Positions 26,676 to 35,965 are shown, counted from the first letter of the stretch. The stretch is DNA of 64,000 nt from Sphingomicrobium arenosum (GCF_026157085.1 NZ_JANPVN010000001.1:2453001-2517000), one strand, 5' to 3'. The notes: generated by a model not told the origin, from the sequence alone. Numbers and translations: made by a program.

Positions 26676-27937
26676 ATCCCGACTCTTCCCAGCGCGTGCA
26701 GGCCGGTGCCGACGAGGCCGCCGACCAACGTGCCGTTGATGCGGATATATTGGAGATCGCGGCCGACCGCGCCTTCGAGGCGGTCGGTCACGGTCGTCGT
26801 GTCCCATGACCGGATCGTGTCCGACACGAGGGTGACGATATTGTCGCCGTAGGAGGCCGCCATGCCGACCGCGGTACGGCGGGTGAAACGGTTGATCGCG
26901 GTCTTGAGTCGCAGGTCGTTCTCGAGGCTGTGGCCGACGGACTGGAGCACCTCGCCCAATTGTCCGGCCATGGCGGTATTGGGATCATGCGCGCCTGCGA
27001 CGATGCCCTTGCGGAAACGCTGCCACAGGTCGTCGATCCACAGCGCGACCGAACTGTTCTCGATGGCGCGCACCTTCCACGCCTCGACCTTGGCCTGGAG
27101 CTCGGGATCGGTCTGGAGATTGTTGGCGAGGTCGGCGAGTTGCTGTTCGATCTTGATGCGCACGGGATGGCCGGGGTCGGCCTCCATGTCGCGGAACAGC
27201 TTGCGCAGCCCCTCGACGAGCTGGTCGGCGATGCGCTCGTCCACGGTGGCGAGCCTGAGGAGCCAGCTGGTCCGCTTGTAGACCATGTCGCGGATCATAT
27301 GTTCGTTGTCGTCGAGCGCGTTGGCGAGATAGGCGATGGCCTTCTCCATCGCAGGCAGATGGCGGTCCTCGTTGATCGCGACGGCGAGCGCCCGGCCGAT
27401 GACGGGGGCGATGTTCATGCGCTTGAGGCGGGCCTTCAGCGCGTCCTTGGCGATCCCGCCGAGCCGTTCGTCGTCGAGCCCTTCGAAGGCGTCGGCGATG
27501 AGGCGGCTGGCCCCGGCGCGCATCCGCGTCTCGCCCCCCGATGGCCTTGCTAGAAAACGGCCGATGGCGCCCGCGACGTCGGTGCGGCGCATGCGCCGGG
27601 CGATAACCTGGGGGGTGAGGAAATTCTCGCGGATGAAGCGCGAGAGGGCGGTGCCGATGCGGTCCTTGTTCCTGGGGATGATGGCGGTGTGCGGGATGGG
27701 CAGGCCGAGCGGGTGGCGGAACAGCGCGGTGACCGCGAACCAGTCGGCGAGCGCGCCGACCATGGCCGCCTCGGCAAAGGCCTCGACCCATTCGAGCCAC
27801 GGATAGGCGGGCTCGAGCTGGCGCGAGGTGAAATAGAGGATCGCCATTAAGACGAGCAGCCCGGTGGCGAGCCGCTTCATGCCGCCGGCGCCGGGCTGTT
27901 CGGCGGAAAAACGCGAAAGGGCGGGTGTGGAAGCCAT
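26672..27937 (-). CDS. DUF445 membrane-anchored protein
   Basis: The 421-residue protein matches DUF445 (YjiN/YheB-like). It has an N-terminal membrane helix ([19 protein letters not shown]), a second hydrophobic stretch with [20 protein letters not shown], the family hallmark, and [28 protein letters not shown] long helical region follows and ends with a short hydrophobic tail [19 protein letters not shown], which suggests membrane anchoring at both ends. The biochemical role of the family is not known. ATG 27937 (MASTPALS) follows a GTG three codons earlier. It converges on murA. Confidence 0.88.
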   Translation of the reverse strand: MASTPALSRFSAEQPGAGGMKRLATGLLVLMAILYFTSRQLEPAYPWLEWVEAFAEAAMVGALADWFAVTALFRHPLGLPIPHTAIIPRNKDRIGTALSRFIRENFLTPQVIARRMRRTDVAGAIGRFLARPSGGETRMRAGASRLIADAFEGLDDERLGGIAKDALKARLKRMNIAPVIGRALAVAINEDRHLPAMEKAIAYLANALDDNEHMIRDMVYKRTSWLLRLATVDERIADQLVEGLRKLFRDMEADPGHPVRIKIEQQLADLANNLQTDPELQAKVEAWKVRAIENSSVALWIDDLWQRFRKGIVAGAHDPNTAMAGQLGEVLQSVGHSLENDLRLKTAINRFTRRTAVGMAASYGDNIVTLVSDTIRSWDTTTVTDRLEGAVGRDLQYIRINGTLVGGLVGTGLHALGRVGI

Positions 27938-27969
27938 CACCCGCACCTAACGCGTCGGATCGTCAAAAG

Positions 27970-30900
27970 TCACTCGGCGGGCAGCGTGCCCGGGGCGCCG
28001 CCGCCCGTCGGCAGCTGGCCGGGACGCTCGCGTCCATCCTCGATGGCCGGTGCCTCGTCGCGGTCGTTGACGAAGCGGCCGACCTTCCTGGCGAGCCATT
28101 GTTCGACGTCGATGGCGAGGCTGTAATAGGCCGGGACGAGGAGCAAGGTGAGCGCGGTCGAGAAGATGAGGCCGCCGATCACCGCATAGCCCATCGGCGC
28201 GCGCCACGAGCTGTCGCCATGGAGCGACAGGGCAATGGGGATCATGCCCGCGACCATCGCGACGGTGGTCATGACGATAGGCTGGGCGCGCTTGTGCCCG
28301 GCCTCGGCGATCGCCTCGTCCTTTTCCATGCCGTGGTTCATCATCTCGAGCGCGAAATCGACCAGCAGGATCGAGTTCTTGGCGACGATGCCGAGCAGCA
28401 TGAGGAGACCGATGAAGACGGGCAGCGAGATGCTCATGCCCGCAAGGTTGAGCGCGACCGCCGCGCCCAGCGGCGCGAGCAGGAGCGAACCCATGTTGAC
28501 GAAGGGCGCGAGGAAGCGGCGGTAGAGCAGGACCAGCACCGCGAAGACGAGCATGACGCCCGCGAGCACCGCGATGACGAAGTTCTTCAAGAGCTCGGCC
28601 TGCCACTTTTCCTGGCCCAGCTCGAGACGTGTCACGCCGCGCGGCAGGCTGGCGACGGTGGGCAGTCCGTTGACGATCTGCCAGCCATCGCCGATCGCGG
28701 TGCCGGGCAGAAGGTCGGTGCCGACCGCGATCCGACGCATCTGGTCGGTGCGCTCGATCGCCGTCGGGCCAGCGCCGAAGCTGATGTCGGCAACAGACTT
28801 CAGCGGGACCGAACCCCCACGCGAGGTCGGCACAGGGAGGTTGAGCAGCGTGTCGATATCCTCGCGCTGTTCCTCGGACAGCGAGACGCGGATCGGCACC
28901 TGGCGGTCCGACAGCGAGAATTTCGCGCTATTCTGCTCGATCTCGCCAAGCGTCGCGATCCGGATGGTCTGCGACAGCGCGACCGTGGTGACGCCGAGGT
29001 CGGCGGCGAGATCGAAGCGCGGGGTAATCTGGATTTCGGGGCGGATGTCATTGCCGGTGACGCGCGGCCCGACAAGGCCTTCGGTGCCCTGCATTTCCTC
29101 GACGATCTGATAGGCCGTCCGCTCGAGCAGCTCGGGGTCCGACGAGCCGAGGTAGAGCGTGAGCGCCTGTCCGCCCGAGCCCGGGCCGCCAGAGTTCTGG
29201 CTCTGGAAATTGACGCGAGCGTCGGGAATGGCCGCGAGCGCGGGCGACAGTTCGGCCTCATATTCGAAGCTGGGGTCGGGACGGTCGTCCTTCCACAGGA
29301 CATTGACATAGGCCTGATTGGTAAAAACGCGCTGGAACACGGCCTCGACCTGCGGGTGATCATCGACCGTATCGGAGACGAGCTGGGACAGTGCCGACGT
29401 CTGCTCGATCGTCGTGCCCGGCGGCATGGAAATATTGACCGACGAGGTGTTGCGGTCCTCCTGCGGACTGAATTGCATCGGCAGGAGCGAGAAGAGCGCC
29501 ACGGTAAGACCGATCGTGACGAAGCCTGCCACGACCGCGACCCAGCGATGGCGCAGCGTCCAGTGCAGGACCTTCATGTAGCGCTGCATGACCGGGCCGT
29601 TGGCATGCTCTTCCTCGCCATGGCTCTTGAGAAAATAGGCGGCCATGAGCGGGGTAATCATGCGCGCCACGAACAGGCTGACGATCACTGCGAGGACGAC
29701 GGTATAGCCGAAATTCTTGAAGAACTGTCCCGAGATACCGGGCATCAGCGCGACCGGCAGGAACACCGCGACGATGGTCATGGTGGTGGCGAGAACGGCA
29801 AGGCCGATTTCGTCGGCGGCGTCGATCGAGGCCTGATAGGCCGATTTGCCCATGCGCATGTGGCGGACGATATTCTCGATCTCGACGATGGCATCGTCGA
29901 CCAGCACCCCGGCCACCAGCGCGAGCGCGAGAAGGCTGAGGAAGTTTAGGTTGATGGACATGAGGTCCATGAAGAAGAAGGCGGGGATCGCGGACAGCGG
30001 GATGGCGACCGCGGCAATCACCGTGGCGCGAAGGTCGCGCAGGAACAGGAAGACGACGAGAACGGCGAGCAGCGCGCCCTCGATAAGCGCCTGCATCGAG
30101 CTCTTATATTGCTGCTTGGTATATTCGACGCTGTTCGAGATTTCGATGAAGTCGATGCGCGGATCGTCGGCTTCGATCTTCGCCAGCTCGTCCCAGCCGA
30201 GGTCGTAGGCCGTGACGTCGGACGCGCCCTTGGCGCGGGAGAAGTTGAAGACGACGACCTCTTCCCCGTCCATGCGGGCATAGCTGGTCTGTTCGGAGGC
30301 GGCGTCACGCACCTGCGCGATATCGCGCAGGCGGACGACGCGACCGGTGCCGGTACTGATCTGCGTTTCGGCGAGCTGGGCGGCGGTCTCGGCATTGCCG
30401 AGGATGCGGACCGACTGCTGCGAGCCGGCGATTTCGGTGCGGCCACCCGCCGCGTTGATGTTCAACTGGCGCAGTTGGTTGTTGACCGCGGCGGCGGTGA
30501 GGCCCTGTGCTTGCAGGGCGGCGGGGTTCAGGGTGACCTTGATCTCGCGATCGACGCCGCCGAAGCGGCGCACTTCGGCGATACCCTCGATGCCGAGGAG
30601 GCGGCGGTTGACGTCATTGTCGATGAACCACGACAGTTCCTCCAGCGTCATGTCGGTGGTCCGCGCGGCGATGAACGACAGGCTGTCGTTGGAGATGTCG
30701 ATCCGTCCGACGCGCGGTTCGAGGATGCCCTGGGGCAAGGAGCCGCGGATCTGGTTGACGGCATCTCGGGTGTCGTTGACGGCGCGGTCGACATCGGTAC
30801 CGATTTCGAACTGGACCCACGTACCCGAATTGCCTTCGTTGACGGTAGAGTTGATCTCGTCGACGCCCTCGATCCCGCGGAGCGCGGCCTCGACGCGCTG

Positions 30901-31101
30901 GGTGATCTGGTTCTCGATTTCTTCCGGCGCGGCGCCGGGCTGCGAGATGTTGACCGAGACAGCGGGAAAATCGATGTCGGGATTCTGCGTCACCTCCATG
31001 CGCAGGAAGCTGATGACGCCGGCGATCAGCAGCACCGTGAACAGGACGATGGGCGGCACCGGGTTGCGGATGCTCCAGGCCGAAATGTTACGGAAGTTCA
31101 T
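27970..31101 (-). CDS. RND efflux transporter permease (HAE1 type)
   Basis: This 1043-residue inner-membrane permease exports drugs or lipophiles using the proton gradient. It has the twelve-helix RND plan with two large periplasmic loops. The first helix is VPPIVLFTVLLIAGVISFLR, and the helix-4 family motif LALVAGVLVDDAIVEIENIV lies near residue 400 with the coupled Asp pair. The GTTIEQTSALSQ segment and late QPIVMTTVAMVAGMIPIALS are also typical. It lies 14 bases behind its adaptor gene. No outer-membrane channel or local regulator is present, so it probably pairs with a channel encoded elsewhere. The C-terminal tail is Pro/Gly rich. Confidence 0.95.
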   Translation of the reverse strand: MNFRNISAWSIRNPVPPIVLFTVLLIAGVISFLRMEVTQNPDIDFPAVSVNISQPGAAPEEIENQITQRVEAALRGIEGVDEINSTVNEGNSGTWVQFEIGTDVDRAVNDTRDAVNQIRGSLPQGILEPRVGRIDISNDSLSFIAARTTDMTLEELSWFIDNDVNRRLLGIEGIAEVRRFGGVDREIKVTLNPAALQAQGLTAAAVNNQLRQLNINAAGGRTEIAGSQQSVRILGNAETAAQLAETQISTGTGRVVRLRDIAQVRDAASEQTSYARMDGEEVVVFNFSRAKGASDVTAYDLGWDELAKIEADDPRIDFIEISNSVEYTKQQYKSSMQALIEGALLAVLVVFLFLRDLRATVIAAVAIPLSAIPAFFFMDLMSINLNFLSLLALALVAGVLVDDAIVEIENIVRHMRMGKSAYQASIDAADEIGLAVLATTMTIVAVFLPVALMPGISGQFFKNFGYTVVLAVIVSLFVARMITPLMAAYFLKSHGEEEHANGPVMQRYMKVLHWTLRHRWVAVVAGFVTIGLTVALFSLLPMQFSPQEDRNTSSVNISMPPGTTIEQTSALSQLVSDTVDDHPQVEAVFQRVFTNQAYVNVLWKDDRPDPSFEYEAELSPALAAIPDARVNFQSQNSGGPGSGGQALTLYLGSSDPELLERTAYQIVEEMQGTEGLVGPRVTGNDIRPEIQITPRFDLAADLGVTTVALSQTIRIATLGEIEQNSAKFSLSDRQVPIRVSLSEEQREDIDTLLNLPVPTSRGGSVPLKSVADISFGAGPTAIERTDQMRRIAVGTDLLPGTAIGDGWQIVNGLPTVASLPRGVTRLELGQEKWQAELLKNFVIAVLAGVMLVFAVLVLLYRRFLAPFVNMGSLLLAPLGAAVALNLAGMSISLPVFIGLLMLLGIVAKNSILLVDFALEMMNHGMEKDEAIAEAGHKRAQPIVMTTVAMVAGMIPIALSLHGDSSWRAPMGYAVIGGLIFSTALTLLLVPAYYSLAIDVEQWLARKVGRFVNDRDEAPAIEDGRERPGQLPTGGGAPGTLPAE

Positions 31102-31115
31102 GGCGCAGATGCTCC

Positions 31116-32291
31116 TTAGCGGGCGCTTTCGCGAACGGGCGAGACCTTGCGCCCTTCGGTGAGGAAGGCACCGGCGCGGCTGACGATCGATTCCGTGCCG
31201 TCGATCCCGTTGGCGATGGTGACGCCGCGATCATCGACGCTGCCGACCGTGACGTTGCGCCGCTCGACGACATTTTCATCGTTGATGACATAGACGTAAT
31301 TGCCCGTGGCATCGGCAAGCACCGCCGATTGCGGGAGCAGCGGCGCGGTGGTCGCGCCGGCGCCGATGCGTGCTTCGGCGAAACCGCCGGGACGGATGGC
31401 GGGATCATAGGGAATGGCGATGCGCACCTCGCCCTGGCGGCTCTGCGGGTCGATCACCGGCGAGACCTGCCAGACGCGGCCATCGAACTGCTTGTCGGTG
31501 CCGGTCGGAATGATGGTCGCGGGCATGCCGACATTGATCGAGGAAAGGTCTTCCTGGCTCAGCTCGGCGCGCATTTCCATTTCGCCGCCGCGTGCCATGC
31601 GGAAGGCGAAGGGGGTGCCGGGGCTGACGACCTGGCCGACCTCGATGTTGCGCTCGAGGATGAGGCCCGAAGTGGGGGCGCGGATGTCGAGCAGGCCGAT
31701 GGCGGCGCGGGTCTGGTTCAATTGTGCCTGCGCGACGGCGACGCGGGCACGCGCGGCGTCATAGGCGGCCTGCTTGCGGTCGATGTCGGCCTTGGAGACG
31801 AAGCCGCGTTCTTCCAGCGCGCGGGCGCGTTCGAGCTCGCCCTGCGCGAGGTCGGCATCGGCCTGCGCGGCGGCGATCTGGGCGCGCTGTTGCTGCGCGG
31901 TCTGCGACTGGACCGAACGTTCGATCGAGGCGAGGAGCTGGCCCTGGCGGACCCAGTCGCCGGCCTCGACGAGGACGCGGGTGACCTGGCCCGAACCCGA
32001 CACGCCGACCGACTGGTCGCGGCGCGCGGCAAGCGTACCGGCGGCGGTAATGGTGCGGCCGATCTCGCTCTGGCCGGGGACGATGACGGTGACGCTGGGC
32101 GCGCCCGATCCGTTGGCGCCAGCGGCGCGGGGGCCGGTGGCGGGGGATTCCTCGCTGCCGCCGAAGGCAAAGAAGGCGCCGAGCAGCACCGCCAGCACGA
32201 TGAGGCCGGCGATCAGGAAGTTGCGGCGGCGGCGCTTCTGGCGGGCGGTGTCATAGGCCGGGCTGCCTTCGAGCGCGAGTTCACGGTTCAT
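31116..32291 (-). CDS. RND efflux periplasmic adaptor (membrane fusion protein)
   Basis: The 391-residue adaptor joins the permease to an outer-membrane channel. It has a cytoplasmic Arg-rich stretch and one membrane anchor (RRRNFLIAGLIVLAVLLGAF, about 22-42). A split lipoyl domain follows (GQVTRVLVEAGDWVRQGQLL), then a coiled-coil hairpin (residues about 120-190) with the return strand LDIRAPTSGLILERNIEVGQVV, and beta-barrel and membrane-proximal domains. ATG 32291 is chosen because AGGG lies eight bases away; it is two bases from the upstream ATG 32297. It is transcribed first in the pump operon. Confidence 0.93.
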   Translation of the reverse strand: MNRELALEGSPAYDTARQKRRRRNFLIAGLIVLAVLLGAFFAFGGSEESPATGPRAAGANGSGAPSVTVIVPGQSEIGRTITAAGTLAARRDQSVGVSGSGQVTRVLVEAGDWVRQGQLLASIERSVQSQTAQQQRAQIAAAQADADLAQGELERARALEERGFVSKADIDRKQAAYDAARARVAVAQAQLNQTRAAIGLLDIRAPTSGLILERNIEVGQVVSPGTPFAFRMARGGEMEMRAELSQEDLSSINVGMPATIIPTGTDKQFDGRVWQVSPVIDPQSRQGEVRIAIPYDPAIRPGGFAEARIGAGATTAPLLPQSAVLADATGNYVYVINDENVVERRNVTVGSVDDRGVTIANGIDGTESIVSRAGAFLTEGRKVSPVRESAR

Positions 32292-32378
32292 CGTCATATC
32301 CCTAAAAATGTCCCCACGGCGTGAGCGTATCAAGATGCCGTATCACATGAGTAGCACAGTTGCACCGCAAAAACAGGT

Positions 32379-32403
32379 CGAACCTTCGAGCTGGTCCGAC
32401 GTT
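32379..32403 (+). promoter_or_regulatory. Candidate EcfG-type general-stress promoter for the first GlsB gene
   Basis: CGAAC (32379-32383) and CGTT (32400-32403) are separated by exactly 16 bases. The alphaproteobacterial general-stress sigma factor EcfG recognises GGAAC-N16/17-CGTT, so only one base differs. The start of the GlsB-type gene lies about 110 bases downstream. A second such element precedes the other GlsB gene. Confidence 0.45.
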
Positions 32404-32512
32404 TCGACAAACGACGCGTCGGCTTGTGCTGAACGACCGATGCACTATCGTAACGAGTGTCCGATAGCGGGCAGCGGCAGGCGGGTCCACACCCCGCGAG
32501 GGAGAAGAGCGA

Positions 32513-32776
32513 ATGTTTCTAGCAGATTATGGATGGCTCGGTTGGATCATCATCGGGCTGATCGCGGGCGCGATCGCCAAGCTCATCATGCCGGGCAAGG
32601 ATCCGGGCGGCTGTTTCGTCACCATCCTGCTGGGGATCGCCGGCGCGCTGCTGGCAGGGTTTCTCGGCACGACGGTCGGCTGGTACGAGGCGGGCGAGGG
32701 CGCGGGTTTCATCGCCGCCATCGTCGGCGCGCTGATCATCCTCGCCATCTATCGCATGGTACTCAAGAAGCGCTGA
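32513..32776 (+). CDS. GlsB/YeaQ/YmgE-family stress membrane protein
   Basis: This 87-residue protein has three membrane helices: WLGWIIIGLIAGAIAKLIM at the start, CFVTILLGIAGALLAGFLGT in the middle, and GFIAAIVGALIILAIYRMVL at the end. The glycine-rich GLIAGAIAKLIMPGKDPGG motif defines the family, once called transglycosylase-associated proteins. Members are induced under stress but have no known activity. AGGGAGAAGAG precedes ATG 32513. A strong terminator follows, so it is a single-gene unit. A paralogue lies 0.9 kb away on the other strand. Confidence 0.9.
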   Translation: MFLADYGWLGWIIIGLIAGAIAKLIMPGKDPGGCFVTILLGIAGALLAGFLGTTVGWYEAGEGAGFIAAIVGALIILAIYRMVLKKR

Positions 32777-32800
32777 ACCACGCCGTTCATCGGCGGTTGA

Positions 32801-32838
32801 GGCCGGGCATGCTCGCATGGGGCATGGCCCGGCCTTTT
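32801..32838 (+). terminator. Intrinsic terminator after the first GlsB gene
   Basis: GGCCGGGCATG (32801-32811) pairs with CATGGCCCGGCC (32823-32834) with one bulge, and is followed by TTTT. It lies 25 bases after the stop and 40 bases before the SIMPL gene. Confidence 0.8.
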
Positions 32839-32875
32839 GGCCTTTAACGGGCCAAGACAAGAGGAGAGGGACGCG

Positions 32876-33610
32876 ATGAAAAGCATGAGCAGGATGGCGG
32901 TGATGGCCGCGCTGGTCGCCGCAGGCATGCCCGGCGCGGCGAGCGCGCAAGAAGGTGCGCCCATGATCGAGATCGGGGCCGAGCAGACAGTGCTCGACCT
33001 CAGCGTGCGCGGCACCTCGACCCGGGTGCCCGACATGGTCACCATCTCGGCCGGGGTGACGAGCGAAGCGGCGAGCGCGAGCGAGGCGCTGCGAATCAAC
33101 AGCGAGGCGATGCAGCGGGTGGTCGATGCGCTGCGCGCGCAAGGCGTGGCCGAACGCGATATTCGCACCCAGCGAATCAACCTCAACCCGATCTACGAGG
33201 ATCGCAATAGCAGCGGCATCGCCAAGATCGTGCGCTATCGCGCCAGCAACATGGTCGCGGTGCGCTTTCGCGAGGTCGAGATGTCGGGGCGGGTGCTCGA
33301 CATTCTCGTGCGCGAGGGGGCCAATGAAATCCAGGGGCCGAACTTCGAAATCGACGATCCTGAAGAAGCGCTCGACGAGGCGCGGGCCGATGCGCTGCGT
33401 ATCGCGCGCGAGCGGGCCGAACTCTATGCTGCTGCGCTCGGCAAGCGGGTCGTGCGGCTGGCGCATTTCTCGGAAGGCGGCGCGAACTTTCCCTCACCGA
33501 TCGTGGTGACGGGGAGCCGGATGCGGATGGAAGCCGCCTCCGCGCCGCCGATCGCGGCGGGCGAGCAGGAAGTCGGGGTGATGCTCAACCTGCGCTACAT
33601 CCTCGAATAG
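32876..33610 (+). CDS. Exported SIMPL-domain (DUF541) protein
   Basis: The 244-residue protein has a signal peptide (MKSMSRMAVMAALVAAGMPG, cleavage after ASA about residue 23) and a SIMPL domain. The domain begins LDLSVRGTSTRVPDMVTISA, continues with ASEALRINSEAMQRVVDALR and RDIRTQRINLNPIYE, and ends with EEALDEARADALRIARERAE and late strands. SIMPL proteins are periplasmic or outer-membrane-associated, and some bacterial members form large channel-like oligomers; the physiological role is poorly known. GAGGAGAGGG precedes the ATG. Confidence 0.9.
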   Translation: MKSMSRMAVMAALVAAGMPGAASAQEGAPMIEIGAEQTVLDLSVRGTSTRVPDMVTISAGVTSEAASASEALRINSEAMQRVVDALRAQGVAERDIRTQRINLNPIYEDRNSSGIAKIVRYRASNMVAVRFREVEMSGRVLDILVREGANEIQGPNFEIDDPEEALDEARADALRIARERAELYAAALGKRVVRLAHFSEGGANFPSPIVVTGSRMRMEAASAPPIAAGEQEVGVMLNLRYILE

Positions 33611-33636
33611 CGCGCTTCACGGTGGTGCAAACAGAA

Positions 33637-33674
33637 AAGGGCCGGTGCCTCGTCGGAGGCACCGGCCCTTGTCT
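33637..33674. terminator. Terminator between the convergent SIMPL and second GlsB genes
   Basis: A perfect 14-bp stem pairs 33637-33650 (AAGGGCCGGTGCCT) with 33657-33670 around a short CGTCGG loop, and GTCTTTT follows. It should stop the plus-strand transcript and, with the AAAA on its left, the minus-strand one. Confidence 0.85.
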
Positions 33675-33696
33675 TTTCGCCTGGTGGCGCGGTCCG

Positions 33697-33969
33697 TTAG
33701 CGGACGCGGCCGCGGCGGACGAGGTTCACGATGGCGAGCAGGATGATCGCGCCGAGAAGCGACACGAGCAGGCTCGAAACCGAGAAGTCGCCGCTGGTGA
33801 TCGCGCCGCCACCGATGAGCGGGTTGAGCAGCAGGCCGCCCAGAATGGCGCCGACGATGCCGACGACGATGTTGAGCAGGATGCCCTGCTGGGCGTTGGT
33901 GCGCATGACGATGCTGGCGAGCCAGCCGAGAATGCCGCCGACGATGATGATGAGAATCCACGTAAGCAT
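33697..33969 (-). CDS. Second GlsB/YeaQ-family stress membrane protein
   Basis: The 90-residue protein is a paralogue of the one at 32513-32776. It has three helices: LTWILIIIVGGILGWLASIV, LLNIVVGIVGAILGGLLLNP and SLLVSLLGAIILLAIVNLVR, with a basic end RRGRVR. The motif GWLASIVMRTNAQQGILLNI marks the commoner YeaQ subtype. AGGGAGACAG precedes the ATG. Function is unknown beyond stress induction of relatives. It has an EcfG-like promoter of its own and shares a terminator region with the SIMPL gene. Confidence 0.9.
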   Translation of the reverse strand: MLTWILIIIVGGILGWLASIVMRTNAQQGILLNIVVGIVGAILGGLLLNPLIGGGAITSGDFSVSSLLVSLLGAIILLAIVNLVRRGRVR

Positions 33970-34022
33970 GTCTGTCTCCCTATGAGATACGCCCGGCTTC
34001 TGTCGGCCGGTTGTGACCCATC

Positions 34023-34048
34023 AATCGGTCGGACCGGGGGATTGTTCC
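34023..34048 (-). promoter_or_regulatory. Candidate EcfG-type promoter for the second GlsB gene
   Basis: On the minus strand GGAAC (34048-34044) is followed after 16 bases by CGAT (34027-34024), one base from the EcfG consensus GGAAC-N16/17-CGTT. It lies about 55 bases before ATG 33969. The -35 word is exact here, whereas the other GlsB gene has the exact -10 word. Confidence 0.45.
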
Positions 34049-34074
34049 GCGCGCGACTCTTTTGGGACAGGCAT

Positions 34075-34114
34075 AAAAAAACGGCCCCGTCAGGGAGAAG
34101 ACGGGGCCGTTTTC
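34075..34114 (-). terminator. Intrinsic terminator after sciP
   Basis: ACGGCCCCGT (34081-34090) pairs perfectly with ACGGGGCCGT (34101-34110), extended by A7/T4 on the sides. On the minus strand the hairpin ends in seven T, matching a terminator for sciP, whose stop is 50 bases before it. Confidence 0.85.
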
Positions 34115-34162
34115 CAGGGAAGACGATTAAGTCTTTGATACGCTTACGCGTGAAGGGGCGAC

Positions 34163-34462
34163 CTAGAAGCGCTGCTGGCGCTCATATTGGTCGCGATACT
34201 GCTTGAGGCGGGTGACGCGAAGGCCGGGCATGCCCGAGCGATCGACGGCACGCTGCCAGCTGGTGAATTCCTCGAGGCTGAGGTCGTAGCGCTCGCAGGC
34301 CTCATCGACGGTCAGCAGGCCACCGGCGACGGCAGCAACGACCTCGGCCTTGCGGCGCACGACCCAGCGGGTGGTGGTCGCCGGCGGCAGGCTGTCCAGC
34401 GTCAGCGGTTCACCGAGCGGGCCAATCACCTGTGCGGGGCGGATTTCCTGGTTCTCGAGCAT
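34163..34462 (-). CDS. sciP: CtrA inhibitor SciP (DUF1153)
   Basis: SciP is a small helix-turn-helix protein that binds the cell-cycle regulator CtrA and keeps it from activating its promoters in alphaproteobacteria. The 99-residue product has the family core PLGEPLTLDSLPPATTTRWV, then RRKAEVVAAVAGGLLTVDEA and CERYDLSLEEFTSWQRAVDR (residues 36-75). The C-terminal 25 residues (LRVTRLKQYRDQYERQQRF) are basic and vary in the family. ATG 34462 has GAGG seven bases upstream; the frame is open 23 codons more. The upstream region holds TTAA words but no exact CtrA box. It has its own terminator. Confidence 0.93.
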   Translation of the reverse strand: MLENQEIRPAQVIGPLGEPLTLDSLPPATTTRWVVRRKAEVVAAVAGGLLTVDEACERYDLSLEEFTSWQRAVDRSGMPGLRVTRLKQYRDQYERQQRF

Positions 34463-34552
34463 TGAATTCCTCAACCTGATGTCTCTCGTTACACCCTGAT
34501 GTTTAACCGGACCCCTTGAACAAATGGTCATGGGGAAGGGTTAACGGGGCGC

Positions 34553-34750
34553 TTAACTATCCTTGTCGGCCGTTAACCTTGCGATGTCCGCGAAGGCGCC
34601 CGAGAGCGTACCTTCGATCGTCTCTCCCGAGAGGAAACGCACCAGATCCTGGTCCTTCGCGATACGGACCTTGAATTCGGGCAATCCCGCCTCGATCATC
34701 TCGAGGGTGACGGGGGTGCCATCGTCAAAGTCCTGTTCATGTTTCGCCAA
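34553..34750 (-). CDS. Small acidic protein of unknown function
   Basis: The 65-residue product MAKHEQDFDDGTPVTLEMIE... is acidic, soluble and mostly helical. It has no signal peptide, no cysteine and no metal motif. It lies between sciP and the divergent mnmA, and its stop codon (TAA) is part of a TTAA word. It could be a small regulator or just a conserved accessory; nothing in the sequence decides. I support it by position and by its ordinary codon use. Confidence 0.5.
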   Translation of the reverse strand: MAKHEQDFDDGTPVTLEMIEAGLPEFKVRIAKDQDLVRFLSGETIEGTLSGAFADIARLTADKDS

Positions 34751-34826
34751 CGGCTTTTCCCCTATTTACACCTCGTGGTTCCCAAGCCCTATGCGAACAG
34801 GGTGAATTTCCGGTAAAGAAGACGTC

Positions 34827-35933
34827 ATGTTTCCGACTTTCGATCTCCCCGGCGCGCCGTCCGCAGCGCGCATCGTCGTCGCCATGTCCGGCGGCGTGGA
34901 TTCGAGCGTGGTCGCCTGCCTCGCCGCCAAGACCGGCGCCGAGGTGATCGGTGTCACCTTGCAGCTCTACGACCATGGCGAGGCGGTGGCGCGCTCGGGC
35001 AGCTGCTGCGCGGGGCAGGACATCTATGATGCCAAGATGGTGTGCGACCGGCTGGGCATCGCCCATTATGTGCTCGATTACGAATCGCGCTTTCGCGAAG
35101 GGGTGATCGACAAGTTCGCGGACGATTATGCGGCGGGGCGCACGCCGATTCCCTGTTCGCAGTGCAACCAGGGGGTGAAGTTCGTCGACCTGCTCGCCTT
35201 CGCGCGCGAACTGGGCGCGACCTGCCTTGCGACCGGCCATTATGTTCGCCGCGTCATCGGCGAGGATGGCAGGCCGCAGTTGTGGAAAGGGCGCGATCCG
35301 CGGCGCGACCAGAGCTATTTCCTTTCTGGCACGACGCTCGACCAGCTCCAGTTCCTGCGCTTTCCGCTGGGCGACCTGCCCAAGCCAGAAGTACGCAGGC
35401 TCGCTGAGGAAGCGGGGCTCGAGGTGGCGGGCAAGCCCGACAGCCAGGACATCTGCTTCGTGCCCGACGGCGATTATGCCAGCCTCGTGAAGAAACTGCG
35501 TCCCGAGACCGAGGCGCCGGGCGAGATCGTCGGGCTGGACGGCAGCGTGCTCGGCACGCATCGCGGCACGGTACATTATACGATCGGCCAACGCCGCGGG
35601 CTCGAGATCGGGGGGCAGCCCGAGCCGCTTTACGTCGTGCGCATCGACGCCGAGGCGCGCCGCGTGGTGGTCGGCCCCAAGGCCGCGCTCGCGGTGTCGG
35701 CGGCAAGCATCGAGGATATGAACTGGATCGGCGAGACGCAGGCGCTGGTCGATGCCAAGGTGCGCAGCCTCGCGCCGCCGGTGCCCGCGCGGCTCGAAAA
35801 CGGGGCGGTGCGGTTCGAGACGCCGCAATATGGCGTCGCGCCGGGCCAGTCGGCGGTTTTCTACGAGGGCGAGCGCTTGCTCGGCGGCGGCACGATCACG
35901 GCGACGCAGGCGGCCGAGCTGGCGCCGGCCTGA
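34827..35933 (+). CDS. mnmA: tRNA-specific 2-thiouridylase
   Basis: MnmA replaces the 2-oxygen of wobble uridine 34 in tRNA-Lys, -Glu and -Gln with sulfur passed from IscS and relay proteins. The 368-residue enzyme has the ATP pyrophosphatase loop [10 protein letters not shown] (about residues 15-24). The two catalytic Cys are Cys113 (SQCNQGVKF) and Cys210 ([12 protein letters not shown]). The late segments [17 protein letters not shown] and the C-terminal barrel are typical. The tRNA-Glu(UUC) in this window is one of its substrates. A strong terminator follows. Confidence 0.97.
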   Translation: MFPTFDLPGAPSAARIVVAMSGGVDSSVVACLAAKTGAEVIGVTLQLYDHGEAVARSGSCCAGQDIYDAKMVCDRLGIAHYVLDYESRFREGVIDKFADDYAAGRTPIPCSQCNQGVKFVDLLAFARELGATCLATGHYVRRVIGEDGRPQLWKGRDPRRDQSYFLSGTTLDQLQFLRFPLGDLPKPEVRRLAEEAGLEVAGKPDSQDICFVPDGDYASLVKKLRPETEAPGEIVGLDGSVLGTHRGTVHYTIGQRRGLEIGGQPEPLYVVRIDAEARRVVVGPKAALAVSAASIEDMNWIGETQALVDAKVRSLAPPVPARLENGAVRFETPQYGVAPGQSAVFYEGERLLGGGTITATQAAELAPA

Positions 35934-35965
35934 GCCGCGACCCGGTCAACGAGGGTTGAAACGAC

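Noticed and set aside
27925..29949. 674-codon plus-strand frame opposite the RND permease
   Set aside because: Asp/Arg/His-rich with no domain, while the other strand is a full-length RND permease with all its helices.
34541..34577. TTAA words upstream of sciP as a CtrA site
   Set aside because: The two closest are separated by eight bases and not seven (34541-34544 and 34553-34556), and the second belongs to a stop codon. I do not call a CtrA box there.
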